From: Fontivita pretiosa
GTDB taxonomy: Bacteria > Planctomycetota > Phycisphaerae > Tepidisphaerales > Tepidisphaeraceae
Length of the DNA stretch: 64,000 nucleotides
Direction of reading: 5' to 3'
NCBI RefSeq assembly: GCF_050410795.1
Contig: NZ_CP191258.1
Location: forward strand, 1,302,001 to 1,366,000
Shown here: positions 47,531-57,502 of the stretch, one piece after another
Position numbering within the stretch: the first letter of the stretch is position 1
Layout of the letters: each line of letters begins with the position of its first letter
Notes under the pieces: generated by a model
Told to the model about the DNA's origin: nothing
The model's database searches: none
Seen by the model: the letters and a program-made list of their open reading frames with translations, nothing else
Translations under genes and position numbers: made by a program

Positions 47531-48139
47531 TCACGCCTCGGCGGCGAGCAACACGGCGGCGTGGGCCGCCACCGCCTCGCCGCGGCCAACCGCGTCGCAA
47601 CCCTCATTGCTCGCGGCCTTGATGTTCAGCAGACACCCCGGACCCAGCAGCGGACGCAGCTCCAGCAGCATTTGTGGCTTGAACGGCGAGAGCTTCGGCT
47701 TTTCGGCCAGGATCGTGATGTCAACATTGACCACGCGTTGCCGGGCTGCACGCAGGCGATCGCACACTTCCCGCAGGAACAGGCGGCTGTCGGCGCCTTT
47801 CCATCGCGGGTCGGTGTCGGGGAACAGCTCCCCGATGTCGCCCCAGCCCATCGCCCCCAGCAGCGCATCGACCAGCGCGTGGATCACCACATCCCCGTCG
47901 CTGTGCGCCACGGCGCTGAGCTGCTCGGACACCACCACCCCGCCAAGCACCAGCTTCCCGCCGGGCTGAAGCCTGTGGATGTCATAGCCGTATCCGACGC
48001 GAAACGGGATGGACGACGTTGATGAAGGCGCTGCCGGCGCGGCGGCCTCGGCGGCGCCGGGCTTTCGCGCCGGCGCCAGCCCCTGCACCATCACGCGATG
48101 GGGTTGCTTCGCGGAAGCATCCCGTGATTCATCCTTCAT
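47531..48139 (-). CDS. ispF: 2-C-methyl-D-erythritol 2,4-cyclodiphosphate synthase
   Basis: The product has up to 202 residues. The catalytic core (from about residue 46, GYGYDIHRL) has the zinc ligands of DIH and AHSDGDVVIHALVDALLGA, and ends with NIKAASNEGCDAVGRGEAVAAHAAVLL. It makes MEcPP in the non-mevalonate isoprenoid pathway, like dxs elsewhere in the window. The 45 residues before the core are low in complexity; a start at 48091 (MVQGLAPAR) is equally likely, since the first codons at 48139 lie in a GAAGGATGAA-rich element. It follows the sigma-54 regulator gene by 24 bp. Confidence 0.92.
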   Translation of the reverse strand: MKDESRDASAKQPHRVMVQGLAPARKPGAAEAAAPAAPSSTSSIPFRVGYGYDIHRLQPGGKLVLGGVVVSEQLSAVAHSDGDVVIHALVDALLGAMGWGDIGELFPDTDPRWKGADSRLFLREVCDRLRAARQRVVNVDITILAEKPKLSPFKPQMLLELRPLLGPGCLLNIKAASNEGCDAVGRGEAVAAHAAVLLAAEA

Positions 48140-48163
48140 CCCTGTGCCTTTGTCCTTTCCGCT

Positions 48164-49554
<1,391 letters not shown>

Positions 49555-49558
<4 letters not shown>

Positions 49559-50358
49559 GCTTTCAGCGGCAGCCGAAGTTCAAAATCCGAACCCTTGCCC
49601 GGCTCACTGCGAACGTTCAGGCTTCCACCATGCTCTTCGGCGATGCGCCTGGCCATCGGAAGCCCCAGGCCCGTGCCGCCTCGCTTCGTCGAATAGTAGG
49701 CCTGGAAGATCTTGTCAATGTGCTCGGGCGCAATGCCCGGGCCGGTGTCGATCACGTCGATCACGGCGTCGTCGCCTCTTGTTGAGAGGCTGAGGATCAG
49801 CTCGCCGCCGCCGTCGCCGCTGTGGCCCTGCATCGCCTGCAAGCCGTTGATCATCAGGTTCAGGATCGCCTGCTTGACCAGCTTCGCGTCGATCCTGGCC
49901 ACGATCGGCTCGGCGCTTTTGCGCAGCCTCAGCCGCACTCGCTGCGCCTGCGCCTGCGGAGCAAAAAAATCCACCAGTTCCTCGAGCATTTCGTTCAGTT
50001 CCACCGGCTGGCGGTCCAGCTCGATTCGACCGGCATAACGCAGAAAATCATCCAGGATCTCGCGCAGACGCGTCGTCTCGTTGATCACCGTGTTGAGCCG
50101 ATTGACGATGCGAGGATAGGCCGGGTTTGTTGGCGAAAGGTCTTCCTGAAGCAGTTGCAGATTGAGTTGAACGGTGGACAGCGGGTTTTTGATCTCATGG
50201 GCAAGTCCGCCGGTCAGCGTGCCCAGCTCCGCCAGACGTTCCGCCTGGCGGGCGCGACGCTCCAGCGCCACCACCCGCCGCAGCACCACCCACCCCACCA
50301 CCACCGCCGCCAGCAGACTCGTCGCCCATCCGACCAGCAGTCCCCAGACAAATGCCAT
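49555..50358 (-). CDS. sensor histidine kinase, short membrane-anchored
   Basis: The product has 267 residues. One N-terminal membrane helix (about 4-24) leads straight into a coiled coil and the dimerisation domain with GGLAHEIKNPLSTVQL, where His is the phosphorylated residue. The ATPase domain has NLMINGLQAMQ (N box), DVIDTGPGIAPEHI, GGTGLGLPMARRI and an SDFELRLPL ending. There is no periplasmic or PAS sensor domain, so the input must come from another protein or from the membrane. It heads the run regulator-ispF-cysS-ruvC. Confidence 0.92.
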
Positions 50359-50508
50359 TCATGCAGGATACAACCGCAATCGCCCGGAAAACAGAGGCGG
50401 CGGTGGCGGCTGGCGCCAACCGCATTGCGGCAAATCTCACCGTTGCAGCGCAGGTTATCAATCAGCCCGCTTCACCACCGCCGCGGCGGACCAGAACCGC
50501 TTGGCTGG

Positions 50509-50730
50509 CTAGATCTGCTGTTTGGCCGGCGCCAGGCGGCGAACGTTTTTGGCCAGCAGTCCCTTTTCGCCTGCAACCTGCTCGTACTGGACTCGCTCGC
50601 CATCCTTCAGCGAACGGAAGCCTTCTCCTTCGATGCTGGTGTAGTGGACGAACACGTCCTTCCCTTCGGCGTTGACGATGAAGCCGAACCCCTTCTTCGT
50701 GTCAAACCACTTGACGGTGCCTTCTGGCAT
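50509..50730 (-). CDS. cold-shock domain protein
   Basis: The product has 73 residues and is one cold-shock domain: GTVKWFDTKKGFGFIV (RNP1 region), DVFVHYTSIEG (RNP2 region) and GLLAKNVRRL. It is a nucleic-acid chaperone like CspA. The ATG at 50730 has GGAGGA six bases upstream. An upstream in-frame extension to 51078 lacks family resemblance and overlaps another gene. It lies alone between the Pao operon and the kinase gene. Confidence 0.95.
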   Translation of the reverse strand: MPEGTVKWFDTKKGFGFIVNAEGKDVFVHYTSIEGEGFRSLKDGERVQYEQVAGEKGLLAKNVRRLAPAKQQI

Positions 50731-50914
50731 GGACCGTCCTCCCGCAAAGACCCGGCTAGTCCCGTGTGCGCGCGATATGTCCCTGGGTGTGCGCCCGAGT
50801 TGAATGGCCCACAACTTACGCTCGTGCATCAGAAAATTCAAATCTTTTCCGGGTTTTTGCCGCCAAGAATCCCCGCCCGCCTGCTTGACTGCGGCAACGC
50901 CCCTTCGCCGCTGC
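50731..50914. other. leader region of the cold-shock gene
   Basis: There is no gene in these 184 bp. On the minus strand it would form the promoter and 5' leader of the cold-shock gene. Cold-shock mRNAs often have long structured leaders, but no convincing hairpin or cold box was seen here. Confidence 0.4.
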
Positions 50915-51160
50915 TCAGTCCTTCGCCCGGTAACAGCTCCGACCCTCGCGGCACGATTCGGGATGCGCCAGCAGATCATCCGGACCGGCCGTCTGCATCG
51001 TGCACAGACACCAGTACACCGCCGTCGTCGAAGCCCCCAGCTCCCACGGACCCTGCTCGTCGTAATCCAGCAGCCCAAACGCGGTCTTGGTCCGCAGCAT
51101 GCGGCAGATGTCCGGCAGCGAAGTCTGCGAAGACGACGAAATCGGCAACGACATGCTCAT
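50915..51160 (-). CDS. 81-residue cysteine-rich protein coupled to the molybdenum hydroxylase operon
   Basis: The product has 81 residues with five cysteines: C19, C51, C53, C70 and C76. The C-terminal half reads YWCLCTMQTAGPDD, then ESCREGRSCY, a pattern that could bind iron-sulfur or zinc. Its ATG overlaps the stop of the FAD-subunit gene (ATGA), so its translation is coupled to the oxidoreductase. There is no signal peptide. I recognise no named family. A role in assembling or donating metal to the enzyme, or as a small electron-transfer subunit, is possible but unproven. Confidence 0.6.
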   Translation of the reverse strand: MSMSLPISSSSQTSLPDICRMLRTKTAFGLLDYDEQGPWELGASTTAVYWCLCTMQTAGPDDLLAHPESCREGRSCYRAKD

Positions 51161-52152
51161 GCTTCACCTCCGCCGGTTGTGGCGCCCCGCGCCGCCGCAA
51201 GGATCGCACGGGTGATGATCGTCTCGAAAAGCGGAATCTTGTACGCGTTTTTCGACATCGGCGAGGCCATTTTCAGCGCCGCCTGCGCCGCCTTGCGCGC
51301 CACCGCCTCGTCGATCTTCTGCCCCTGGAGCACCTGCTCGGCCTCGGAGGCGCGATGCGGTGTGGGCGCCGCGGCCCCGAGCACCACCGACGCCTTGCGG
51401 CACGTCTCGGCCTCCATCTCCAGCACCACCGCAGCTTCTGCAATCGGCCAGTCGAAAGACTCCTTTTCTCCCTGTTTCAGGTAAAAGCTTCGCGCCCCCG
51501 GAGGCAGCGCGGGGATGCGAATCTCGGTCAATATCTCGTCGGCGCCCAGCGTGTTCTCCGTCTTGAGGTTCACCATCGGCGGAATGATGAACTCCTCCAG
51601 CGGAACCTGGCGCTTCTGCTTCGGACTGCTCAACTCAATGGTTGCGCCCATGGCGATCAGGGGTGTGGCGGCGGCGGAAGGATGCACGATCGCGCAAAGC
51701 CCGTTGTTGAAGATCGCGTGATACTGGTTCTCGCCCTGCTGCGCGTAGCAGATCTCCCCGCCCTTCTTGCGGCAGTGGAACAGCTCGTTGCGGAAGTACC
51801 AGCACCGCGGACGCTGAAGCAGGTTCCCGCCGATCGTGGCCATGTTCCGAATCTGCGGCGTCGCCGCCTTTCCGCACGCCAACGCCAGCGCCGTGTACTT
51901 GCTGCGGATCACCGGATCTTCCGCGACGGTCGCAAGGCTGACCAGTGGGCCGATCTTCACCCCGCCGTTTTCCTCGCGGATTTCATCCAGCCCGGGAATT
52001 CGCCGGATGTTGATCAATCGCGTGGGCCGGGCGATCCCTTCCTTCATCAGGTCCACCAGGTCCACCCCGCCGGCCTTGATCGCCGAGCCTTTCACCGTCA
52101 GCGCGAAGACCTCATCCACGCTTCTCGCATCGGCCCATTCAAAGGGGTTCAT
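51157..52152 (-). CDS. FAD and [4Fe-4S] subunit of PaoABC-type aldehyde/xanthine oxidoreductase
   Basis: The product has 331 residues. It has a vanillyl-alcohol-oxidase-type FAD domain (AIKAGGVDLVDLM, then TIGGNLLQRPRCWYF) and a CO-dehydrogenase flavoprotein C-terminal domain. Four cysteines (117, 127, 135 and 153) with RNELFHCRKKGGEIC resemble the extra [4Fe-4S] site of PaoB in E. coli. It passes electrons between the molybdenum subunit and the acceptor. The ATG at 52152 follows GGAG; an in-frame ATG at 52188 adds 12 residues. It lies after the Mo subunit and before the coupled 81-residue gene. Confidence 0.9.
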   Translation of the reverse strand: MNPFEWADARSVDEVFALTVKGSAIKAGGVDLVDLMKEGIARPTRLINIRRIPGLDEIREENGGVKIGPLVSLATVAEDPVIRSKYTALALACGKAATPQIRNMATIGGNLLQRPRCWYFRNELFHCRKKGGEICYAQQGENQYHAIFNNGLCAIVHPSAAATPLIAMGATIELSSPKQKRQVPLEEFIIPPMVNLKTENTLGADEILTEIRIPALPPGARSFYLKQGEKESFDWPIAEAAVVLEMEAETCRKASVVLGAAAPTPHRASEAEQVLQGQKIDEAVARKAAQAALKMASPMSKNAYKIPLFETIITRAILAAARGATTGGGEA

Positions 52153-52183
52153 TGAATGACTCCTTCGGATCGTCTCAGGAAGG

Positions 52184-52242
52184 TTCAAGGCAGAAGGATC
52201 AAGTGTGATCTCACCCTGCTGCCTTGATCCTTCATCCTTGAA
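52184..52242. repeat. AAGGCAGAAGGAT element, second copy, with multiple short inverted arms
   Basis: AAGGCAGAAGGATCAAG (52187-52203) matches the terminator arm at 13485-13501 at 16 of 17 positions. On its right, CTGCCTTG, CTTGATCCTT and CCTTGAA pair with parts of the left arm, so alternative hairpins are possible. It overlaps the end of the Mo-subunit gene and fills the gap to the FAD-subunit gene. Confidence 0.5.
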
Positions 52243-54580
52243 TTCCCATCGCGGTTGCCGCCCTGGCCCGGGCGATGGCGTCCAGGACCACGGCGGGGGT
52301 CATGGGCAGTCGGGTGATGCGAACGCCGATGGCGTTGTAGACAGCGTTAGCCACCGCCGCCGCCGTCGGGATCGTCGCCGGCTCGCCGATTCCCGCCGCA
52401 TCCACCGAGCTGCGCGCCCAATACTGCTCGATCAGGTGGACCTGGATTTTCGGCGTCTCACGCGCCCCGACGATCTTGTACTGCTCCAGGTTCGGGTTGA
52501 CCATGAACCCGGTCTGCCGGTCCAGAATCCGATCCTCATACAGGGCATAGCTGATCCCCTGGAGAACCCCGCCGTTGATCTGGCTCTCCAACGCCAGCGG
52601 GTTGACCGGCCGGCCACAGTCGTGCACCGCGACCACGCGCTCGACACGGATGATGCCCGTCTGCGTGTCCACGGCCACCTCGGCAAACTGCACGCCACCC
52701 ATCCCCGGTCCGTCGGCGTATTCCCGCCCGCGTTCGGCGCGTCCGGTGATCTGCTCGTTGCTGATCTTCGCCGCCGCCTGTTTGAATGTCAGGCTCCTGG
52801 ACGGATCCGAACGGCAGACGAGTTTTCCATCCGCCAGCATCAGATCATCCGGCGCAACCCCCATCGCCGGCGCGACCTGCTGGAACAGCGCCAGCTTCGC
52901 GTTGTACGCCGCGTTCCGCGCCACCGGAGCCATCGAGTTGGTGGTGACGCTTCCGCCGGAGGCCGGCCCCGGCGGCAAATCCGTATCCCCGATACGCACC
53001 GTGATATCCGCCGGCTTCAACCCCAGCTCTTCGGCCACGATCTGCGCCAGCGCCGTGCGGATCCCCCCGCCGATGTCCTGAACCGCCGAGACGATCTGCA
53101 CCGATCCATCCTGGGCGATTCGCACCTCGGCGGCGGAATTGCGGCTGGTCCCGCGGAACCAGATCGACTGCGCCACCCCCAGCCCGCGTTTGATCGGCCC
53201 GGGATCGGCGCCGGGCTTGTGCCGGTTCTTCCAGTTGACCAGTTCGGCGCCGATTCGCCGCTCCACACGCCTGGCCTCGTGACGGTCGATCCTGTCCCGC
53301 AGTTCCAGAGGATCCATCTCCAGCTTCTCGGCAAGCTCGTCGATCGCCTGCTCGAGGCTGAACACTCCCTGCGGGTGCCCCGGGGCGCGCATCGCCGCCG
53401 CCGGGCCGGCATGCGTGAACACGTCGTACTCCTCGGCGACCTTGACCGGGCATTCGTACATGGTCATGGCCGGGCGACTGGCGCCGGCGCCGGTGCCGGT
53501 GCCAGCCGTGCCGTAATTCACCACATGGATCGCCGTCAGCGTCCCGTCCTTTTTGGCGCCGATCCGCAGCTTCTGATTGGAGCTGGGACGGTTGCCGGTG
53601 CACAGTTGTTCCTGCTTGCGGTCGCACATCAGGTGTACCGGCGCGCCGGCTTTTTTCGACAGGTGTACCGCCAGCACTCCCCAGTTGCCCGCGCCGAACT
53701 TGGCGCCAAACCCCGCCCCCATGAACTCGGTGATCACGCGCACCTTCGATTTGGGCATCTCGAAGATTGCCGCCAGCTCATCGCGAACGCTCAGCGTGCC
53801 CTGTGTCGAGGCCCAGACGGTCAGTTGGTCCGGCTTGTAGTCGGCGACGACGCCGTGGGTCTCCAGCGCGCTGTGCGTCTGCACCTGCGTGTGGTACTCG
53901 CGCTCGACAACGACGTCAGCCTGGGCCAGTGCCCTGTCGAGCTCTTCCTGAGGCGGCCCGCTGCGTGCCGGGCCGCGGACGTTGCCCTGCTGCGGGACTC
54001 CGCGGGGTCCGCCGCCCCCGCCAGCAGTGCCGCTCTGCTCGGCCGGTGCGGCAAAGACAGTCGGCGCTTCCGGCTGCCTGGCCTTTTCAATGTCCACCAC
54101 GAATGGCGACGGCTCGTACACCACCTTGATCGCCCGGCACGCATCTTCCGCCACCGCAGGGCTCACCGCCGCCACCGCCGCGATCGGCTGACCCTGATAG
54201 CGGATCCGGGGATACTTCTCGCCTGCGTCGTCGCTGGATTCGGCGCCGCCGCGAACTCGCTCCAGAATGTGAATCGCCTTCACCCCCGGCATCGCTTCGG
54301 CCGCCGACGTGTCGATCGACTTGATCCGCCCGCACGTGATCGTGCTGGTCAGCATCCGCCCGTAAAGCATTCCCGGCAGCTTGATATCCGCGGTGTATCG
54401 GGCGGCGCCGGTCACTTTCAGCCGCCCATCCAGACGTGCCGTGGGCTTGCCTATGACCTTCAGCTTTTCGTTGATCGGCAACGGCGGCGGCTCGCCGGGC
54501 GGAAGCTCACGCTCCACCTCTTCCAGCTTCTGGCCGGGAATGCCCACGACGAACTTCGGCCTCTGTGTTTCAGCAGCCAT
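52232..54580 (-). CDS. molybdenum-cofactor subunit of PaoABC-type oxidoreductase
   Basis: The product has 782 residues, as in the xanthine-dehydrogenase large-subunit family. It holds the molybdopterin cytosine dinucleotide and substrate site. An aldehyde-oxidase hammerhead domain (about 40-170) with AARYTADIKLPGMLYGR is followed by Mo-binding domains with EFMGAGFGAKFG, RAPGHPQGVFSLEQAIDELA, and the late VGARETPKIQVHL and GIGEPATIPTAAAVANAVY (Glu of the active site). An insertion rich in Gly and Pro (about 188-212) is unusual. It has GGAG before the ATG. Aldehyde or purine substrates are likely; the exact one is unknown. Confidence 0.92.
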   Translation of the reverse strand: MAAETQRPKFVVGIPGQKLEEVERELPPGEPPPLPINEKLKVIGKPTARLDGRLKVTGAARYTADIKLPGMLYGRMLTSTITCGRIKSIDTSAAEAMPGVKAIHILERVRGGAESSDDAGEKYPRIRYQGQPIAAVAAVSPAVAEDACRAIKVVYEPSPFVVDIEKARQPEAPTVFAAPAEQSGTAGGGGGPRGVPQQGNVRGPARSGPPQEELDRALAQADVVVEREYHTQVQTHSALETHGVVADYKPDQLTVWASTQGTLSVRDELAAIFEMPKSKVRVITEFMGAGFGAKFGAGNWGVLAVHLSKKAGAPVHLMCDRKQEQLCTGNRPSSNQKLRIGAKKDGTLTAIHVVNYGTAGTGTGAGASRPAMTMYECPVKVAEEYDVFTHAGPAAAMRAPGHPQGVFSLEQAIDELAEKLEMDPLELRDRIDRHEARRVERRIGAELVNWKNRHKPGADPGPIKRGLGVAQSIWFRGTSRNSAAEVRIAQDGSVQIVSAVQDIGGGIRTALAQIVAEELGLKPADITVRIGDTDLPPGPASGGSVTTNSMAPVARNAAYNAKLALFQQVAPAMGVAPDDLMLADGKLVCRSDPSRSLTFKQAAAKISNEQITGRAERGREYADGPGMGGVQFAEVAVDTQTGIIRVERVVAVHDCGRPVNPLALESQINGGVLQGISYALYEDRILDRQTGFMVNPNLEQYKIVGARETPKIQVHLIEQYWARSSVDAAGIGEPATIPTAAAVANAVYNAIGVRITRLPMTPAVVLDAIARARAATAMGIQG

Positions 54581-54670
54581 GTTGTGCTCTCCAGCAGACC
54601 AACCTCAGATGAACACGGATGCACACGGACGAAGACCCGGATCGGTCCGGCTCTGTGCGCATCGGTGGTT

Positions 54671-55306
54671 CTAAACTTGCTTCGCGGCGGCCAGGACGGC
54701 TTCAAAGACCTTGGGGTACGTACCGCAGCGACACAGGTTGCCGCTGCACGCCTGCTTCACGTCCTCCAGCGTGGGGTTTTTGTTGTGTTCCAGAAGGTGG
54801 ACGCAGCTCATGATCATGCCCGGCGTGCAGAAGCCGCACTGCATCGCGTCGTGCTCGATGAACTGCTCCTGCACGGGGTGCAGTTTCTGGTCCTGCGCGA
54901 TCCCCTCGATGGTGCGGATCTCGCGACCGACGGCATCGAGCGCCAGCGTCATGCAGGAGTTGACCGTCTTGCCGTCGATCATCACCGTGCAGCCGCCACA
55001 GGCGCCGCGATCGCAGACGATCTTCGTGCCGGTCAGGTCCAGGTTGACACGCAGCGCCTCGGCCAGCGTCGTCCGCGGCTCGATCTGCACCTTTCGCTCG
55101 GTCCCGTTGACGCGAAGCGTCACCGTGGTCGGTCCCGGCCCCACTACTGCCGCGGCGGCCTGTTCCGCCTGGGCGCGCGCCAACTCGGCCAGCCCGGACT
55201 CGGCGATGGCCGCGCCGGCGGCGGTGACCCCGGCGCCCTTGAGGAACCCTCGCCGCGTCAGCCCACGCGCAGGTTGTTGTCTGCTTCGGTCGCAACGGTC
55301 GGACAT
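54671..55306 (-). CDS. [2Fe-2S] subunit of PaoABC-type oxidoreductase with Tat signal
   Basis: The product has 211 residues. A twin-arginine signal (LTRRGFLKGAGVTAAGAA, about 16-33) sends the folded complex to the periplasm, as in E. coli PaoA. The first cluster cysteines are CDRGACGGCTVMIDGKTVNSC-type, spread over about 104-124, and the second cluster is in QCGFCTPGMIMSC and NLCRCGTYPKV. It feeds electrons from the Mo centre to FAD. The ATG at 55306 is preferred; it overlaps the end of the mocA-like gene by 49 bp. Confidence 0.92.
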   Translation of the reverse strand: MSDRCDRSRQQPARGLTRRGFLKGAGVTAAGAAIAESGLAELARAQAEQAAAAVVGPGPTTVTLRVNGTERKVQIEPRTTLAEALRVNLDLTGTKIVCDRGACGGCTVMIDGKTVNSCMTLALDAVGREIRTIEGIAQDQKLHPVQEQFIEHDAMQCGFCTPGMIMSCVHLLEHNKNPTLEDVKQACSGNLCRCGTYPKVFEAVLAAAKQV

Positions 55307-55941
55307 GTCCGCGTCCTCCACTGGCTTACGATTCGTTGATAATCCTGCGGCGTATCGACATCGCTCAACACGCCCGGGTCGTTTACCTCAACTACTTGCG
55401 TTTCATTTCGATGTTGTTCGACAAAGTCGCGAAGCGTCGCATCGGGTCCAAGCGACAGGATCTGCCCGGCACTGCTTGCGGCGATCAGGATCGGATGCCC
55501 GCGCCGTCCGTCGTGCGCAGGCACCATCACCGCACAGCGCGACGCGCGCCACGCACGCACCATCGCCACCAGCGTCGCGGCCCGCACCAGTGGCTGGTCC
55601 AGCAGCATCACGAACAGCGCATCCAGCCCGCCGTCGGCCAGCGCGTGGCGCACGCCCGCTCGCACACTTGAGAGCATTCCGCCCGATTCGTAATCCGGAT
55701 TATGAACCAGATCAACCCCGAAATCCGCCACAATCTGATGAATCGCCGCCGGCTGGTGCCCGCTGACCACGATCACGCGATCGACAGCGCCACAATCGTG
55801 GATGGTTTGAAGCAGCCGCGCGATCAGCGGTTGGCCGCCCAGGTCCAGCAGTGCCTTGCTGCGGCCCATGCGGCGCGACCGCCCCGCCGCCAGGACCACC
55901 GCCGCCACACGATCCGAGGTTGTCTCACAAGGCGCTGCCAT
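55258..55941 (-). CDS. mocA: molybdenum cofactor cytidylyltransferase (MocA-like)
   Basis: The product has 227 residues. It is a GT-A-fold nucleotidyltransferase with AAVVLAAGRSRRMGRSKALL at the N-terminus, SGGMLSSVRAG, and MLLDQPLVRAATL (DQP, the metal motif of MocA; MobA has the DMP form). MocA joins CTP to molybdopterin to make the dinucleotide used by Pao-type enzymes. It is the first gene of the operon, upstream of the Fe-S subunit, which supports the cytosine rather than guanine form. The ATG at 55941 follows GGAAGGA. An XdhC/PaoD-type insertion chaperone is absent. Confidence 0.88.
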   Translation of the reverse strand: MAAPCETTSDRVAAVVLAAGRSRRMGRSKALLDLGGQPLIARLLQTIHDCGAVDRVIVVSGHQPAAIHQIVADFGVDLVHNPDYESGGMLSSVRAGVRHALADGGLDALFVMLLDQPLVRAATLVAMVRAWRASRCAVMVPAHDGRRGHPILIAASSAGQILSLGPDATLRDFVEQHRNETQVVEVNDPGVLSDVDTPQDYQRIVSQWRTRTCPTVATEADNNLRVG

Positions 55942-56185
55942 GAAAGGTCCTTCCACTGACGCAGCACTGCGTGCGGGGCAGCCTTTATACCACCGCCGCC
56001 ATTTGGATGCACGTCAGAATCTCCGTATGATGCGGCTCCGGACGCGACCGGGCGGCCCGTCGTCTCATGGCCGGCTCGGCTGTGCCCGGTCGCAACATCT
56101 TTGAGAGGAGTTGGGGCGTAGATGCACCGACTCAGCCCCCGCACGGCCGAGATGGCCGTGACACGGGGCAGACCAAGGAGAAGCT
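55942..56185. other. divergent promoter region of mocA and trpB2
   Basis: These 244 bp hold the minus-strand promoter of the Pao operon and the plus-strand leader of the TrpB2 gene. A palindrome of the ACACG family lies at 56142-56165, and the ribosome site AAGGAG precedes the GTG. No protein or RNA gene was recognised. Confidence 0.5.
56142..56165. repeat. palindrome copy 3, CACGGCC-N5-GGCCGTG followed by ACACG
   Basis: Perfect 7-bp arms lie around a five-base loop (gagat), directly followed by ACACG. The layout equals the 41.63 kb copy, but the arm sequence differs by a compensatory G/C swap, so the shape is conserved rather than the exact bases. Confidence 0.55.
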
Positions 56186-57502
56186 GTGTCCGCCGACGTG
56201 AGAACAAGTTTCATCCTGCCCGCCGAGGCCATTCCCACGCACTGGTACAACATCGCCGCCGACCTGCCCGAGCCGCTGGCCCCGCCGTTGCACCCGGCTA
56301 CGAAGCAGCCGGTGTCGCTTCAGGACATGCTGGCCATCTTCCCCGAGAACATCGTGCAGCAGGAGATGAGCACGGAGCGATACATCGAGATCCCCCAAGC
56401 CGTGCGGCAGCGTTATGCCCTGTGGCGGCCGACGCCGCTGCTGCGCGCCGTCCGCCTCGAACAGGCGCTTCAGACCCCCGCACATATCTACTACAAATAC
56501 GAGGGCGTCAGCCCCGCCGGATCGCACAAGCCCAACTCCGCCGTCGCCCAGGCCTACTACAACAAGCAGGCCGGCGTGAAGCGCCTCGCGACCGAAACCG
56601 GCGCCGGACAGTGGGGCTCATCGCTGGCGCTGGCCTGTGGCATGTTTGACCTGGAATGCACGGTCTACATGGTCAAGGTCAGCTTCCAGCAAAAACCGTA
56701 TCGCAAACTGCTCATGCAGACCTGGGGCGCCACCGTCTATCCCAGCCCCAGCCAGCAGACCGAGTATGGCCGAAGAGTCCTCCGGGAAGACCCCGAATGC
56801 CCCGGAAGTCTGGGCATCGCCATCAGCGAAGCCATCGAGGACACCGTACGCACGCCCGGCACCAAATACGCCCTGGGAAGCGTCCTCAACCACGTCTGCC
56901 TGCACCAGACTGTCATTGGGCAGGAGTGCATCCGGCAAATGGAGCTGGCCGGGGAGCAGCCGGACGTGGTGATCGGCTGTGTGGGCGGGGGCAGCAACTT
57001 CGCGGGGATCGCGTTTCCATTCGTCAGAAAGAAAATCGTCGAGAAGAAGCCGATCCGCATCGTCGCCGTCGAGCCGACGGTTTGCGCTTCGCTGACCAAG
57101 GGACAGATGCGCTACGATTTTGGCGACACCGCGGAGATGACCCCGCTGTTGATGATGTACACCCTGGGCCACCAGTACGTTCCGCCCCGGATCCACGCCG
57201 GCGGACTGCGCTATCACGGCATGGCCCCGACCGTCTCGCACCTGTACAAGCTGGGGCTGATCGAGGCGGTGGCGTATGAGCAGCAGCAGGTCTTCGCCGC
57301 CGCCACGCAGTTCGCAAGGGTCGAAGGGATCGTGCCGGCACCCGAATCAGCTCATGCCATCCGCGCCGCCGTCGATGAGGCCATCCGCGCGAAAGAAGAA
57401 GGCCGCAAGCGAGTCATCCTCTTCAACCTCTCCGGCCATGGACTGATGGACATGAGCGCCTACGACGCCTACCTCTCGGGCAAACTCAACGGCAACGGGT
57501 GA
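56186..57502 (+). CDS. TrpB2-type tryptophan synthase beta-like protein
   Basis: The product has 438 residues from a GTG with AAGGAG five bases upstream. It is the TrpB2 branch of the PLP-dependent beta subunit: the PLP Lys is in AGSHKPNSAVAQ, the phosphate loop is VGGGSNFAGIAFPF, and TETGAGQWGSSLALA, GGLRYHGMAP and the long N-terminus are typical of TrpB2 rather than TrpB1. It joins indole and serine; TrpB2 often works without TrpA. No trp genes are adjacent. It shares a TGATG overlap with the next gene, so the two are co-translated. Confidence 0.93.
   Translation: MSADVRTSFILPAEAIPTHWYNIAADLPEPLAPPLHPATKQPVSLQDMLAIFPENIVQQEMSTERYIEIPQAVRQRYALWRPTPLLRAVRLEQALQTPAHIYYKYEGVSPAGSHKPNSAVAQAYYNKQAGVKRLATETGAGQWGSSLALACGMFDLECTVYMVKVSFQQKPYRKLLMQTWGATVYPSPSQQTEYGRRVLREDPECPGSLGIAISEAIEDTVRTPGTKYALGSVLNHVCLHQTVIGQECIRQMELAGEQPDVVIGCVGGGSNFAGIAFPFVRKKIVEKKPIRIVAVEPTVCASLTKGQMRYDFGDTAEMTPLLMMYTLGHQYVPPRIHAGGLRYHGMAPTVSHLYKLGLIEAVAYEQQQVFAAATQFARVEGIVPAPESAHAIRAAVDEAIRAKEEGRKRVILFNLSGHGLMDMSAYDAYLSGKLNGNG

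Noticed and set aside
52205..55339. 1044-codon open frame on the plus strand
   Set aside because: It is opposite the molybdenum hydroxylase genes and has no recognisable domain.
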